The notes below the pieces were generated by a model. It had not been told where the DNA came from and did not search any database. It worked only from the letters and a program-made list of their open reading frames with translations. A stretch of DNA of 64,000 bases from assembly GCF_007858445.1 (NCBI RefSeq), contig NZ_VIGV01000013.1:1-64000 (forward strand), written 5' to 3'. The translations under genes and the position numbers were made by a program. Below are positions 53,565-62,528 of the stretch, in pieces (within the stretch, counting starts at the first letter, position 1; the number at the start of each line of letters is the position of its first letter). Source of the stretch: Tsukamurella sputi. GTDB lineage: Bacteria > Actinomycetota > Actinomycetes > Mycobacteriales > Mycobacteriaceae.

Positions 53565-53909
53565 GTGCACGTCTCCCGGCGCGCCTTCCAGGAGTGGGTG
53601 TCCGACGCCCTCGACGACGTCCCGCCCGAGCTCGCCAAGGCCATGGACAACGTGGTCGTGCTGGTGCGCGACCGCAACGAGGAGGAGCCCACGCTGCTCG
53701 GCCTCTACGAGGGCATCGCGCTCACCGAGCGGGACTGGAACTACGTGGGCACCCTGCCCGACACCATCACCATCTACCGCGAGGCGCTGATGGACATCTG
53801 CGACACCGAGGAGCAGCTGCGTCACGAGATCCGCGTGACCGTGCTGCACGAGATCGGCCATCACTTCGGAATAGACGACCACCGACTCCACGACCTGGGC
53901 TGGGCCTGA
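53565..53909 (+). CDS. Small zinc metallopeptidase (Rv3836-like)
   Basis: A 114-residue minimal metallopeptidase (MMP/zincin-like family). The zinc motif is VTVLHEIGHHFGIDDHRL: HExxH plus a third ligand, all near the C-terminus. The family is very short and widespread in actinobacteria, with poorly known substrates. The GTG start lies 3 nt after the septum-formation gene, so they form one unit, as Rv3835-Rv3836 do. Its last 30 bases are duplicated just downstream. Confidence 0.88.
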   Translation: MHVSRRAFQEWVSDALDDVPPELAKAMDNVVVLVRDRNEEEPTLLGLYEGIALTERDWNYVGTLPDTITIYREALMDICDTEEQLRHEIRVTVLHEIGHHFGIDDHRLHDLGWA

Positions 53910-53970
53910 CCGGACGGGTTCCAACCTCCGGAACCGCCGCCACCGACTCCACGACCCGGTCTGGGCCTGA
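53880..53970 (+). repeat. Duplicated 3' end of the metallopeptidase gene
   Basis: The 30 bases ending at the metallopeptidase TGA (53880-53909, CACCGACTCCACGACC...) recur at 53941-53970 with 2 mismatches, including a second TGA. A 31-nt spacer separates them. The pattern suggests a small insertion or recombination event at the gene end. Confidence 0.7.
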
Positions 53971-53991
53971 ACACTTTTCGATAGGAGCACC

Positions 53992-54699
53992 ATGCCGACT
54001 CCGCACAACTCCGCCGCCCCCGGTGACTACGCGCCCGCCGTCCTCATGCCGGGCGACCCGCGGCGCGCCCGCCGCATCGCGGAGACGCTGTTCGACGATG
54101 CCCGTCTGGTCAACGAGGTGCGCGGCATGGAGGCCTACACCGGCACCGTCGGTGGGCGGGCGATCTCGGTCATGGGCTCCGGCATGGGCCTGCCCACCAT
54201 GACCATCTACGCGACGGAGCTGTTCCGCGAGTACGGCGTGCGGCGGATCATCCGGGTGGGCACGTCGGGCGGGTACCAGGACGACATGGCCCTCGGCGAC
54301 GTGATCATCGCGACCGCCGCGCACACCGATTCCGCGATCAACGACCCGCGCATCCCCGGCGTGCGGTTCGCGCCGGCGGCGTCCTACCCCCTGCTCCGCG
54401 CCGCGGCGGACGCCGCCGAGCGGGCGGGCACACCGGCCCGGATCGGGTCCGTGTACTCCTCGGACCACTTCTACCTGGCCCGCCCGGGCCTGCACGAGGG
54501 CCTGCGCGATCACGGCGTCCTCGGGGTCGACATGGAGACCGCCGCCCTCTACGCCGTCGCCGCAGCGGAGGGGCGCGAGGCACTCACCGTCCTGACGGTG
54601 ACCGATCACATGTTCCGGGAGGAGGCGATGCCGCCCGAGGACCGGGAGAACGGTTTCGCCGCCGCGGCCGCCATCGCGATCGAGGCCGCCTTCAGCTGA
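53992..54699 (+). CDS. deoD: Purine nucleoside phosphorylase (DeoD type)
   Basis: A 235-residue nucleoside phosphorylase of the hexameric NP-I family. It splits purine (deoxy)nucleosides with phosphate. Landmarks: MPGDPRRARRIA (phosphate site), GTSGGYQDDMALGDVI, and GVDMETAALYAVAAAEG (nucleoside-binding Glu), then LTVTDHMF (catalytic Asp). AGGAG precedes the ATG by 6 nt. It lies between the metallopeptidase gene and the left repeat of the pyrimidine island. Confidence 0.92.
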   Translation: MPTPHNSAAPGDYAPAVLMPGDPRRARRIAETLFDDARLVNEVRGMEAYTGTVGGRAISVMGSGMGLPTMTIYATELFREYGVRRIIRVGTSGGYQDDMALGDVIIATAAHTDSAINDPRIPGVRFAPAASYPLLRAAADAAERAGTPARIGSVYSSDHFYLARPGLHEGLRDHGVLGVDMETAALYAVAAAEGREALTVLTVTDHMFREEAMPPEDRENGFAAAAAIAIEAAFS

Positions 54700-54701
54700 C
54701 C

Positions 54702-54738
54702 ACTACCCCATCGGGTCCAGGTGCGACGGGGCGTCGGC
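54702..54738. repeat. 37-bp direct repeat, left copy
   Basis: Identical to 63925-63961. On the minus strand it encodes DAPSHLDPMG and a stop in one frame, the end of the gene at the right edge of the window. It directly precedes the stop codon of the transporter gene (54739). Confidence 0.9.
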
Positions 54739-56262
54739 TCACGCCGGCGTTCCCTGCGCCGGCGCTCCCGCATCGTCCTCGGGCTCCCGAGGCGGTTGCG
54801 GCGGGGCAGCCACCGTCTCCGGGTCCGGGGTCCGGCCGCTACCGCCCAGGAACGGTGTCAGCACGAGGACGAGCACCGCGCCGAGGGCCGCTCCGATCGG
54901 CCAGCTCAGCGCCGTCACGTACTGCGAGCTCGGTACGAGGGCGATCACCACCGCCACCGCCCCGGAGATCACCAGGGCCGCCACCGCTGCGGGATTGACG
55001 CCGCGAACGAAGTAGTAGGAGCCGTCGGGGCGGGTGGAGTACAGGTCGGCGATCCGCGTGCCCTGTCTGCGGATCAGGTAGTAGTCCACCACCAGGATGC
55101 CGAACACCGGTCCCATCAGCGCCCCCACACCGCCGAGGAAGTACACCACCGCGGTCTCGCTGCCCCACACCTTCCACGGCAGCACGACGATGGACAGCAC
55201 GGCGGTGATGATCCCGCCGGTCCGGAAGGAGATGTACTTGGGTGCAACGTTGCTGATGTCGTAGGACGGCGAGACGAAGTTCAGCACCACGTTGATCCCC
55301 ACGGTGGCGATCGCGAACAGGAGCGCGGCGATCACGACGACGACGTCGGAGTCGATCTCCGATACCAGCGCCACCGGATCCTTCGAGCTGTCGCCGAAGA
55401 CCTTCAGCGAGCACAGCGAGATCACCAGGGAGATCAACACGAAGGCGGTCTCGTTGAGCGGGATCCCGAGCGCGTTCCCGCGCCGGATGGCGCGCGTAGA
55501 GGGCGACAGCCGGGCGAAGTCGGCGTAGTTCACGAGAGGTCCGGCCATGAATGCCACCATGAGGAAAGCGACGGCCACGAACGCCGCTACGGTGCTGGGC
55601 CCGGAGAGCGGGGATCCGGTACGAGCGTTCCAGTCGATGCTCCAGTCCGCCTTGTTCAGCATCCACAGCGCGAGCGCGAACATCCCGATCCACACCACCG
55701 GCCCCGCGAAGTCCGAGACCCGGCGGACGATGTCCATGCCGTAGGACAGGATCAGCAGCTGCGCCACCCACAGGCTCATGAACACGATCCATCCGAGCGG
55801 GCTCTGTCCGAGGAAGCCTCCGTGCGTCCACGCCTCGGCGGCGGGCCAGATCCGCACGATGAGCGCGATCACTGCGAGCGCCGCGAGGTAGGTCTGGATG
55901 CCGTACCAGAACACGGCGACCAGGCCGCGCAGCAGCGCGGGAATGTTGGCGCCGAAGATGCCGAAGGTGGCGCGGGCGAACACGGGGAAGGGCACGCCGA
56001 CCTTCTGCCCGGCCACGCCGATCAGGTTCGACCCGGCCCACAGCATGAGCACGCCGGCGAACAACGCTGCCACGGTCTGCCAACCGCTCAGACCGAGCGC
56101 CAGCATGCCGACGGCGAATCCGTAGCTGCCCAGGCTGTGCGCCGAGGTCATCCACAGGCAGAACAGGTCCCACGACTTCCAGGTCGCGTTCTCCTTGGTG
56201 GTGGGTGCGAGATCGGCGTTCAACAGTGCCGAACCGGCGGGCGCGGTTACCTTCTCGGACAT
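54739..56262 (-). CDS. NCS1-family nucleobase/hydantoin transporter
   Basis: A 507-residue membrane protein with about 12 helices, of the nucleobase:cation symporter-1 family (Mhp1/PucI/FurE group). Landmarks: WKSWDLFCLWMTSAHSLGSY in helix 1, GVPFPVFARATFGIFGANIP, LVNYADFARLSPST, and a long hydrophilic C-tail. It imports uracil, allantoin or hydantoins together with Na+ or H+. Encoded with dihydropyrimidinase and ureidopropionase genes, a uracil or hydantoin is the likely cargo. It is the last gene of the minus-strand set, 20 nt after the aldehyde dehydrogenase gene. Confidence 0.88.
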   Translation of the reverse strand: MSEKVTAPAGSALLNADLAPTTKENATWKSWDLFCLWMTSAHSLGSYGFAVGMLALGLSGWQTVAALFAGVLMLWAGSNLIGVAGQKVGVPFPVFARATFGIFGANIPALLRGLVAVFWYGIQTYLAALAVIALIVRIWPAAEAWTHGGFLGQSPLGWIVFMSLWVAQLLILSYGMDIVRRVSDFAGPVVWIGMFALALWMLNKADWSIDWNARTGSPLSGPSTVAAFVAVAFLMVAFMAGPLVNYADFARLSPSTRAIRRGNALGIPLNETAFVLISLVISLCSLKVFGDSSKDPVALVSEIDSDVVVVIAALLFAIATVGINVVLNFVSPSYDISNVAPKYISFRTGGIITAVLSIVVLPWKVWGSETAVVYFLGGVGALMGPVFGILVVDYYLIRRQGTRIADLYSTRPDGSYYFVRGVNPAAVAALVISGAVAVVIALVPSSQYVTALSWPIGAALGAVLVLVLTPFLGGSGRTPDPETVAAPPQPPREPEDDAGAPAQGTPA

Positions 56263-56282
56263 GACGGGCCCCTGTCGTTCGG

Positions 56283-57779
56283 TCAGTCGTTCTGGGGGAA
56301 GCCGAGGTTGATGCCGCCGTGGCTGGGATCCAGCCAGCGCGAGGTGACGGCCTTCTCGCGGGTGAAGAAGGCATAGCCGGCAGCGCCGTAGGCCTTCGAG
56401 TCACCGAACATCGACGCTTTCCAACCGCCGAAGCTGTAGTAGGCCACGGGAACCGGGATCGGGACGTTGATCCCGATCATGCCCACTTGGACCTGGCGTT
56501 GGAAGCGGCGGGCGGCGCCGCCGTCATTGGTGAAGATCGCGGTGCCGTTGCCGTAGGGCGAGGCGTTGATGATGTCGATCGCTTCGGCGAACCCGGACAC
56601 CCGGATCACCGACAGCACCGGGCCGAAGATCTCGTCGCGGTAGGCAGCGGAGTCGAGCGGGACCCGGTCGAGCAGGGTGGGGCCGAGCCAGAAGCCGTCG
56701 GCAGCACCGTCGAACTCGCCGCCGCGCCCGTCGACGACGACGGTGGCGCCATCGGCGGCGGCCACGTCGATGTATCCGGACACGCGGTCGCGGTGCGCGG
56801 CGGTGATCAGGGGACCCATGTCGCACCCCCGTCGGCCGTCGCCCGTGCGCAGGGCCGCCATGCGTGTGCGGATCCGCTCGATCAGTGCGTCGGCCACCGA
56901 ATCGACTACCAGGAGTGCGGATACCGCCATGCACCGCTCACCCGCACTGCCGAATCCGGCGTTCACCGCGGCGTCGGCGGCAAGGTCCAGATCGGCGTCC
57001 GGCAGCACGAGCATGTGGTTCTTGGCGCCGCCGAGCGCCTGTACTCGCTTCCCCGCCGCGGTCGCCTGCTGGTACACGTACTGCGCGATGGGAGTGGAGC
57101 CGACAAACGAGATCGCCGCCACACCGGGGTGCACCAGCAGCGCATCGACGGCCTCCTTGTCGCCGTGCACCACGTTCATCACCCCGGGCGGCAAGCCGGC
57201 CTCGTGCAGCAGAGCGGCCAACCAGTTCGAGGCCGACGGATCCTTCTCGCTCGGCTTGAGCACCACGGCGTTCCCGGCGGCGATGGCGAGCGGGAAGAAC
57301 CACAGCGGCACCATGGCCGGGAAGTTGAACGGACTGATGATGCCGACCACCCCGAGCGGTTCGCGCACCGAGTACACATCGACGCCGGTGGACGCGTTCT
57401 GGGTGAACTCGCCCTTGTTCAGGTGCGGCATGGTGAGCGCGAAGTCGACAACCTCGATCCCGCGGGCGATCTCGCCCGCGGCGTCGGCGAGCACCTTGCC
57501 GTGCTCGGCGGTAAGGATCTGCGCCAGCTCGTCGCGACGGGTGGTGAGGAGCTCGCGGAACCGGAACAGCACGTCCAAGCGGCGGGCGACCGATGCCTCG
57601 CCCCAATCCACCTGGGCGGCCCGGGCTTGCGCCACGACAGCGTCGACGTCGGCGGCGGACGCGAGCCGCACCTCGGTGCTGACCACACCGAGGGCCGGGT
57701 CGTACACGGGCGCGGTGCGGGTCGAGGCGCCGGCCCACGGCCGACCGGCGACGAGGTGATCAAGGATAGTGACGGTCAT
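56283..57779 (-). CDS. mmsA: CoA-acylating (methyl)malonate-semialdehyde dehydrogenase
   Basis: A 498-residue aldehyde dehydrogenase of the MmsA type. It oxidises malonate semialdehyde or methylmalonate semialdehyde to acetyl- or propionyl-CoA with NAD+ and CoA. Landmarks: GVVGIISPFNFPAMVPLWFF, FVGSTPIAQYVYQ, the catalytic cysteine in GSAGERCMAVS, and EIFGPVLSVIR. In this cluster it would consume the malonate semialdehyde produced by the aminotransferase from beta-alanine. The ATG at 57779 overlaps the aminotransferase stop (ATGA). Confidence 0.9.
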   Translation of the reverse strand: MTVTILDHLVAGRPWAGASTRTAPVYDPALGVVSTEVRLASAADVDAVVAQARAAQVDWGEASVARRLDVLFRFRELLTTRRDELAQILTAEHGKVLADAAGEIARGIEVVDFALTMPHLNKGEFTQNASTGVDVYSVREPLGVVGIISPFNFPAMVPLWFFPLAIAAGNAVVLKPSEKDPSASNWLAALLHEAGLPPGVMNVVHGDKEAVDALLVHPGVAAISFVGSTPIAQYVYQQATAAGKRVQALGGAKNHMLVLPDADLDLAADAAVNAGFGSAGERCMAVSALLVVDSVADALIERIRTRMAALRTGDGRRGCDMGPLITAAHRDRVSGYIDVAAADGATVVVDGRGGEFDGAADGFWLGPTLLDRVPLDSAAYRDEIFGPVLSVIRVSGFAEAIDIINASPYGNGTAIFTNDGGAARRFQRQVQVGMIGINVPIPVPVAYYSFGGWKASMFGDSKAYGAAGYAFFTREKAVTSRWLDPSHGGINLGFPQND

Positions 57780-59092
57780 CGGTGTTCTCCCATCAGGACG
57801 GAGCGGTAGATCGCGATCGCCTCGGCGACCTCGGAATCCGTGACGGTGCACGGCGGGACCACATGGATCCGGTTGTCGGCCACCATCGGCAGGAGCCCGC
57901 CGGCGATCAGGCCGGCCTTGATCCGGGCCAGCCGGTCGGTACGTAGCGGCGCACGGGTGGTGCGGTCCTCAACGAGTTCGAGGGCCCAGAAGACGCCCTC
58001 ACCGCGCACTTCACCGATCAACGGGCAGTCGTCGGCAAGGGCGCGCAGCGCGGGGCCGAGCACGTCTCGACCGATGCGGGCAGCGTTCTCGACGACTCCC
58101 TCCTCGACCATCGCATCGAGCGCCGCCACGATGGACGCGCACGCCAGCGGGTGGCCGCTGTACGTGAGGCCGCCGGGGAAGACCCGGTCGTCGAAGGTCT
58201 TCGCAATGGCCTCGCCGATCACGACGCCACCGACCGGCACATACCCGGAGTTGACGCCCTTGGCGAAAGTGATGAGGTCCGGCCGCACCCCGTGCCGGGT
58301 GTGCGCGAACCACGCGCCGGTCCGGCCGAAGCCGGCCATCACCTCGTCGAGGATGAGCAGGATGCCGTGGCGGTCGGCGATCTCCCGCACGCCCGCCAGA
58401 TATCCGGGCGGCGGCACGAGCACTCCGGCAGTGCCGGGTACGGACTCCAAGAGGATCGCCGCCACACTGTTCGGGCCCTCGACGACGACCGTACGCTCCA
58501 GGTGCGCGAGCGCACGCTCGCACTCCTGCTCCGGCGTCTGCGCCCAGAACTCGGAACGGTACAGGTACGGACCGTGGAAGTGCGCGTGGCCGTTCGCGTA
58601 CTCGTTCGGCAGGCGTCGCCAGTCACCGGTCGCCACGACGGCCGATCCGGTGTTGCCGTGATAGGAACGGTAGGCACTGAGAACCTTGGTGCGCCCGGTG
58701 TGCAAGCGCGCCATGCGGATCGCGTTCTCCACCGCATCCGCGCCGCCATTGGTGAAGAAGACCTTGGTAAAGCCCTCGGGCGCCAGCCCGACGATCCTGC
58801 GAGCCGCCTCACCGCGCGCCAGATTGGCGACGGACGGCCCTACCGTGCACAACTGCGCCGCTTGATCGGCGATCGCGCGCAGCATCTTCGGGTGCTGGTG
58901 CCCGATGTTGACGTTGACCAGCTGACTGGAGAAGTCGAGGTAGCTGCGCCCGGAACCATCCCACACCCGGGTACCGAGCGCGCCGCTGATCACCATCGGG
59001 TCGAGCGCGGCCTGCGCCGACCACGAGTGGAAGACGAAGTCGCGATCCAGCTCGTACGCGCGACGATCCAGGTCCGCAGTGTCGGTGGCCAC
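57776..59092 (-). CDS. Class III omega-aminotransferase (beta-alanine type)
   Basis: A 438-residue PLP enzyme of aminotransferase class III. The PLP-lysine is in ITFAKGVNSGYVPVG; DEVMAGFGRTG holds the cofactor aspartate; FFTNGGADAVENAIRMAR and AYRSYHGNT are typical. In reductive pyrimidine breakdown the product beta-alanine (from uracil) or 3-aminoisobutyrate (from thymine) is transaminated to a semialdehyde, which fits the neighbouring MmsA. The GTG at 59092 was used as a longer frame lacks homology. Confidence 0.88.
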   Translation of the reverse strand: MATDTADLDRRAYELDRDFVFHSWSAQAALDPMVISGALGTRVWDGSGRSYLDFSSQLVNVNIGHQHPKMLRAIADQAAQLCTVGPSVANLARGEAARRIVGLAPEGFTKVFFTNGGADAVENAIRMARLHTGRTKVLSAYRSYHGNTGSAVVATGDWRRLPNEYANGHAHFHGPYLYRSEFWAQTPEQECERALAHLERTVVVEGPNSVAAILLESVPGTAGVLVPPPGYLAGVREIADRHGILLILDEVMAGFGRTGAWFAHTRHGVRPDLITFAKGVNSGYVPVGGVVIGEAIAKTFDDRVFPGGLTYSGHPLACASIVAALDAMVEEGVVENAARIGRDVLGPALRALADDCPLIGEVRGEGVFWALELVEDRTTRAPLRTDRLARIKAGLIAGGLLPMVADNRIHVVPPCTVTDSEVAEAIAIYRSVLMGEHR

Positions 59093-59093
59093 G

Positions 59094-60119
59094 TCAGCCG
59101 TCCTTCTTCGCGGTGATGGTGCGGTTGACGGCAGGGATGATGTGTTCGCCGTACTGGCGCATCGTCTCCTCCTTCTGGTCGTGCTGCAGGTAGCCGGCGA
59201 ACTGGTGCACACCGAGCTTCTGCAGCGCCTCGATCTTGGTGAGGTGATCGGCCACAGAGCCCAGTAGGCAGAACCTGTCGATGACCTCATCGGACACGAA
59301 ATCGGCGTGGGTATTGCCCGCCTGTCCGTGCTGGTTGTAGTCGTATCCGCTGCGTTTTGCGATGTAGTCGGTCAGCGCGGCGGGCACCGCGCCACCGGTG
59401 GCGCCGTACCGAGCGACGATGTCGGCCACGTGGTTTCCGACCATGCCGCCGAACCATCGGCACTGATCGCGCTGGTGGGCGAGATCGTCCCCGATGTACA
59501 TCGGGGCGGCGACGCAGATCTTCACCGTTTCGGGATCACGCCCGGCGTCGGACGCAGCGGACTTCACCGCGTCGATCATCCACGCGGCGATGTCCAGGTC
59601 CGCCAGCTGCAGGATGAACCCGTCGGCCACCTCGCCCGTCAGGGCCAGTGCCTTCGGGCCGTACGCCGCCACCCACATCTCCAGTACCGACCCGACGCTC
59701 CAGGGGAACTGCAGTGTCGAACCGCGGTACTCCACCGGTCGGGAGTTCGCGAGCTCGCGGATCACGTGGATGGATTCGCGCAGCGTCGCCAGGGTGGTGG
59801 GCTTCCCGTTCGTCACTCGCACCGCCGAATCGCCGCGCCCGATGCCGCAGACGGTCCGGTTGCCGAACATCTCGTTGAGCGTCGCGTAGAGCGACGCGGT
59901 GACGGTCCAGTCCCGGGTCGCGGGGTTGGTGACCATGGGGCCCACGGTGACCCGTCGAGTTTCGGCGAGCATCTGCGAGTACAACACGTAGGGCTCCTGC
60001 CACAGCAGGTGCGAGTCGAACGTCCACACGTGGTTGAAGCCGTGCGACTCGGCCAGTTTCGTCAGTGCGATGGTGCGCGCGGCGGGTGGGTGGCACTGTA
60101 GTACGACGCCGAAATCCAT
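59094..60119 (-). CDS. LLM-class F420-type oxidoreductase of the pyrimidine cluster
   Basis: A 341-residue luciferase-like protein. Landmarks: LAESHGFNHVWTFDSHLLWQ, VTVGPMVTNPATRDWTVTAS, VCGIGRGDSAVR and MWVAAYGPKALALTGEVADG. Proteins of this subgroup often lie beside dihydropyrimidinase/hydantoinase genes in actinobacteria. It is encoded between the aminotransferase gene and the dihydropyrimidinase gene. As no classical dihydropyrimidine dehydrogenase is in the cluster, it might supply the missing uracil-reduction step with F420H2; this is a hypothesis. It is not RutA-like in context because no other rut genes are present. Confidence 0.75.
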   Translation of the reverse strand: MDFGVVLQCHPPAARTIALTKLAESHGFNHVWTFDSHLLWQEPYVLYSQMLAETRRVTVGPMVTNPATRDWTVTASLYATLNEMFGNRTVCGIGRGDSAVRVTNGKPTTLATLRESIHVIRELANSRPVEYRGSTLQFPWSVGSVLEMWVAAYGPKALALTGEVADGFILQLADLDIAAWMIDAVKSAASDAGRDPETVKICVAAPMYIGDDLAHQRDQCRWFGGMVGNHVADIVARYGATGGAVPAALTDYIAKRSGYDYNQHGQAGNTHADFVSDEVIDRFCLLGSVADHLTKIEALQKLGVHQFAGYLQHDQKEETMRQYGEHIIPAVNRTITAKKDG

Positions 60120-60128
60120 GGTCAGCTC

Positions 60129-61550
60129 CTAGATGAGGTACTGGCTGAGTGCGCGATGGACGAACCGGCCGTCGCCCTTGCGGCCGAGGTACTGGCCGTC
60201 GTCGACGATCACCTTGCCGCGGGAGAGCACGGTGTCCACGTGGCCGTCGATCTCGAACCCCTCCCAGGCGGAGTAGTCGAGGTTCATGTGGTGCGTCTTC
60301 TCGAGTCCGATGGACGTGTGTCCGTTCGGGTCGTAGACCACGATGTCGGCATCGGCGCCCGGGGCGAGCACCCCCTTGCGGCCGTACATACCGAACATCC
60401 GGGCCGGCGTCGTCGAAGTGATCTCCACCCAGCGTTCCAGGGTGATCTTGCCCGACACGACGCCCTGGTACATCAGATCCATCCGGTGTTCCACCGATCC
60501 GATGCCATTGGGAATCTTGGAGAAGTCACCGATCCCCATGTCCTTCTGGCCCTTCATGCAGAAGGGACAGTGATCGGTGGACACCATCTGCAGGTCATTG
60601 GTGCGTAGTGCCTGCCAGACCTCGTCCTGGTGGTGCTCGTGCTTGGAACGCAGGGGCGTGGAGCAGACCCATTTCGCGCCCTCGAACCCGGGTGCGCCGA
60701 GCTGATCCTCGAGCGAGAGGTAGAGGTACTGCGGACAGGTCTCCCCGTACACGTTCTGGCCCTGATCCCGCGCCGCGGCGAGTTGTGCCACAGCCTGCTT
60801 CGCCGAGACGTGCACCACGTACAGGGGCGCCCCGGTCAACTGCGCGAGCATGATCGCGCGGTGCGTGGCCTCCTCCTCGAGCTGCCAGGCGCGCGCGACG
60901 CCGTGATAGTACGGATCGGTCTTGCCCTGCGCGAGGAGCTGCTCCACGAGCACGTCGATCGCAGGGCCGTTCTCGGCGTGCATCATCGTCAGGAGACCGG
61001 TATCGGCGGACACCTGCATGGCCCGCAGGATCTGCGCGTCGTCGCTGTAGAACACACCCGGGTAGGCCATGAACAGCTTGAAGCTCGTGATGCCCTCGTC
61101 CTGCAGGCCTCGGATCGCCGACAGCGACGCCGAGTTGACGTCGCCGACGATCTGGTGGAAGGCGTAATCCACGGCGCATTCCCCGCCGGCCATCGCGTGC
61201 CAGGTAGCGAGCGAGTCCTCCAGCCGCTCACCGAACTTCTGCACCGCGAAGTCGACGATGGTGGTGGTTCCGCCCCACGCCGCCGCACGCGTACCGGTCT
61301 CGAACGTGTCCGAGGCATTGGTGCCGCCGAAGGGCATGGACATGTGCGTGTGCGCATCGATCCCGCCGGGGATCACGTACTTGCCGGTGGCGTCGATCAC
61401 CGTGTCCGCCGTGGCCGCGAGGTCACTGCCCAGCACGGTGGTGCCCGGCTCGAGGAGGGCGACGATGCGCTCCCCGTCGATCAACACGTCCGCCGCTCCG
61501 CGGCCGGTGGCCGAGACCACGGTGCCGCCGGAGATGAAAGTCGTCGACAT
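60129..61550 (-). CDS. Dihydropyrimidinase / D-hydantoinase
   Basis: A 473-residue cyclic amidohydrolase. It opens the ring of 5,6-dihydrouracil (or hydantoins) to N-carbamoyl-beta-alanine. The metal centre is visible: GGIDAHTHMSMPFGG (His-x-His), SFKLFMAYPG (carbamylated lysine), MMHAENG and VVHVSAK histidines, and STDHCPFCMK (Asp/His). Length is standard. It starts 8 nt after the ureidopropionase gene and is the second gene of the divergent operon. Confidence 0.93.
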   Translation of the reverse strand: MSTTFISGGTVVSATGRGAADVLIDGERIVALLEPGTTVLGSDLAATADTVIDATGKYVIPGGIDAHTHMSMPFGGTNASDTFETGTRAAAWGGTTTIVDFAVQKFGERLEDSLATWHAMAGGECAVDYAFHQIVGDVNSASLSAIRGLQDEGITSFKLFMAYPGVFYSDDAQILRAMQVSADTGLLTMMHAENGPAIDVLVEQLLAQGKTDPYYHGVARAWQLEEEATHRAIMLAQLTGAPLYVVHVSAKQAVAQLAAARDQGQNVYGETCPQYLYLSLEDQLGAPGFEGAKWVCSTPLRSKHEHHQDEVWQALRTNDLQMVSTDHCPFCMKGQKDMGIGDFSKIPNGIGSVEHRMDLMYQGVVSGKITLERWVEITSTTPARMFGMYGRKGVLAPGADADIVVYDPNGHTSIGLEKTHHMNLDYSAWEGFEIDGHVDTVLSRGKVIVDDGQYLGRKGDGRFVHRALSQYLI

Positions 61551-61558
61551 GGCGGCGC

Positions 61559-62407
61559 CTACCGGGCCGGGATGGCGGTGTAGGAGTCCGGCCGGCGGTC
61601 ACGATAGAACTGCCAGTCGTTGCGCACCGCGCGGACCAGTCCGAGGTCGAGGTCACGGATCACGATCTCCTCGGTATCCGTCGAGCCCGCGTCGCCGACC
61701 AGGTTGCCGCGCGGGTCGACGAAGTAGGATGTCCCGTAGAAGGTCACGGCGAGATCGCCGAATTCGTCCGTCTCCGTGCCGATCCGGTTGTTCGCCGCCA
61801 CGAAGTACTGGTTGGCCGCGGCCGCGGCCGGCTGCTCCAGCTCCCACAGTCGGTTCGACAGCCCGGGCTTGGTCGCCGACGGGTTGAAGACCAGTTCGGC
61901 GCCGCCCAGGCCCAGCTCGCGCCAGCCCTCCGGGAAGTGCCGGTCGTAGCAGATGTACACGCCGACCTTGCCTACGGCGGTGTCGAACACCGGATATCCG
62001 AGATTGCCCGGGCGGAAGTAGAACTTCTCCCAGAAACGATCCAGGTTCGGGATGTGGTGCTTGCGGTACTTGCCGAGGTAGGTGCCGTCGGCATCGAGAA
62101 CGGCGGCGGTGTTGTAGTACAGGCCGGGCATCTCCTCCTCGTACACGGGGAGCACGATGACCACCCCGAGTTCCCGAGCGAGGGCGCCGAACCGCTCGGT
62201 CAGCGGACCCGGCACCTGCTGGGCGTACTCGTAGTACTTGGCATCCTCGACGATGCCGAAGTAGGGGCCATGGAACAACTCCTGGAAGCAGACGATCTGT
62301 GCGCCGTCCGCCGCGGCCTGCCGCGCCAGCGCCTCGTGCTTGTCCACCATCGACGCTTCGTCGCCGGTCCATGTGGCCTGAGTGATGGCCGCCCTGATCA
62401 CCGTCAT
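61559..62407 (-). CDS. Nitrilase-family N-carbamoyl-beta-alanine amidohydrolase
   Basis: A 282-residue carbon-nitrogen hydrolase. The Glu-Lys-Cys triad is present: CFQELFHGPYFG (Glu43), GKYRKHHIP (Lys116) and VYICYDRHFPEG (Cys153). Sequence style (EDAKYYEYAQ; NRIGTETDEFG) matches beta-ureidopropionase and N-carbamoylputrescine/D-amino-acid amidases. Beside dihydropyrimidinase it most likely releases beta-alanine, CO2 and ammonia. It is the first gene of the minus-strand unit facing the MocR regulator. Confidence 0.88.
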   Translation of the reverse strand: MTVIRAAITQATWTGDEASMVDKHEALARQAAADGAQIVCFQELFHGPYFGIVEDAKYYEYAQQVPGPLTERFGALARELGVVIVLPVYEEEMPGLYYNTAAVLDADGTYLGKYRKHHIPNLDRFWEKFYFRPGNLGYPVFDTAVGKVGVYICYDRHFPEGWRELGLGGAELVFNPSATKPGLSNRLWELEQPAAAAANQYFVAANNRIGTETDEFGDLAVTFYGTSYFVDPRGNLVGDAGSTDTEEIVIRDLDLGLVRAVRNDWQFYRDRRPDSYTAIPAR

Positions 62408-62528
62408 CGTGTCCTCCGATCCGTCTCGACTGCTTCTGTTATTCTATTGTTTGAACATTTCTCTAATATTTCAGCTGCGTGAGGTTACGTAAAAGAGTGT
62501 GCCGCACCGCGGCGTTCGTGGAGGCAAG
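62408..62528. promoter_or_regulatory. Divergent promoter of the pyrimidine operon and its regulator
   Basis: A markedly AT-rich tract (about 62440-62475, TGTTATTCTATTGTTTGAAC and on) lies in this 121-nt gap between the catabolic operon and the MocR gene. It should carry both promoters and the regulator's binding site. The regulator's ATG at 62529 follows GTGGAGG. The exact operator is not resolved. Confidence 0.5.

Noticed and set aside
59094-60119. RutA (pyrimidine monooxygenase) identity for the LLM protein
   Set aside because: RutA works with RutB-RutF to a different product; here dihydropyrimidinase and a ureidopropionase are present and no other rut gene is seen, so the reductive pathway fits better.
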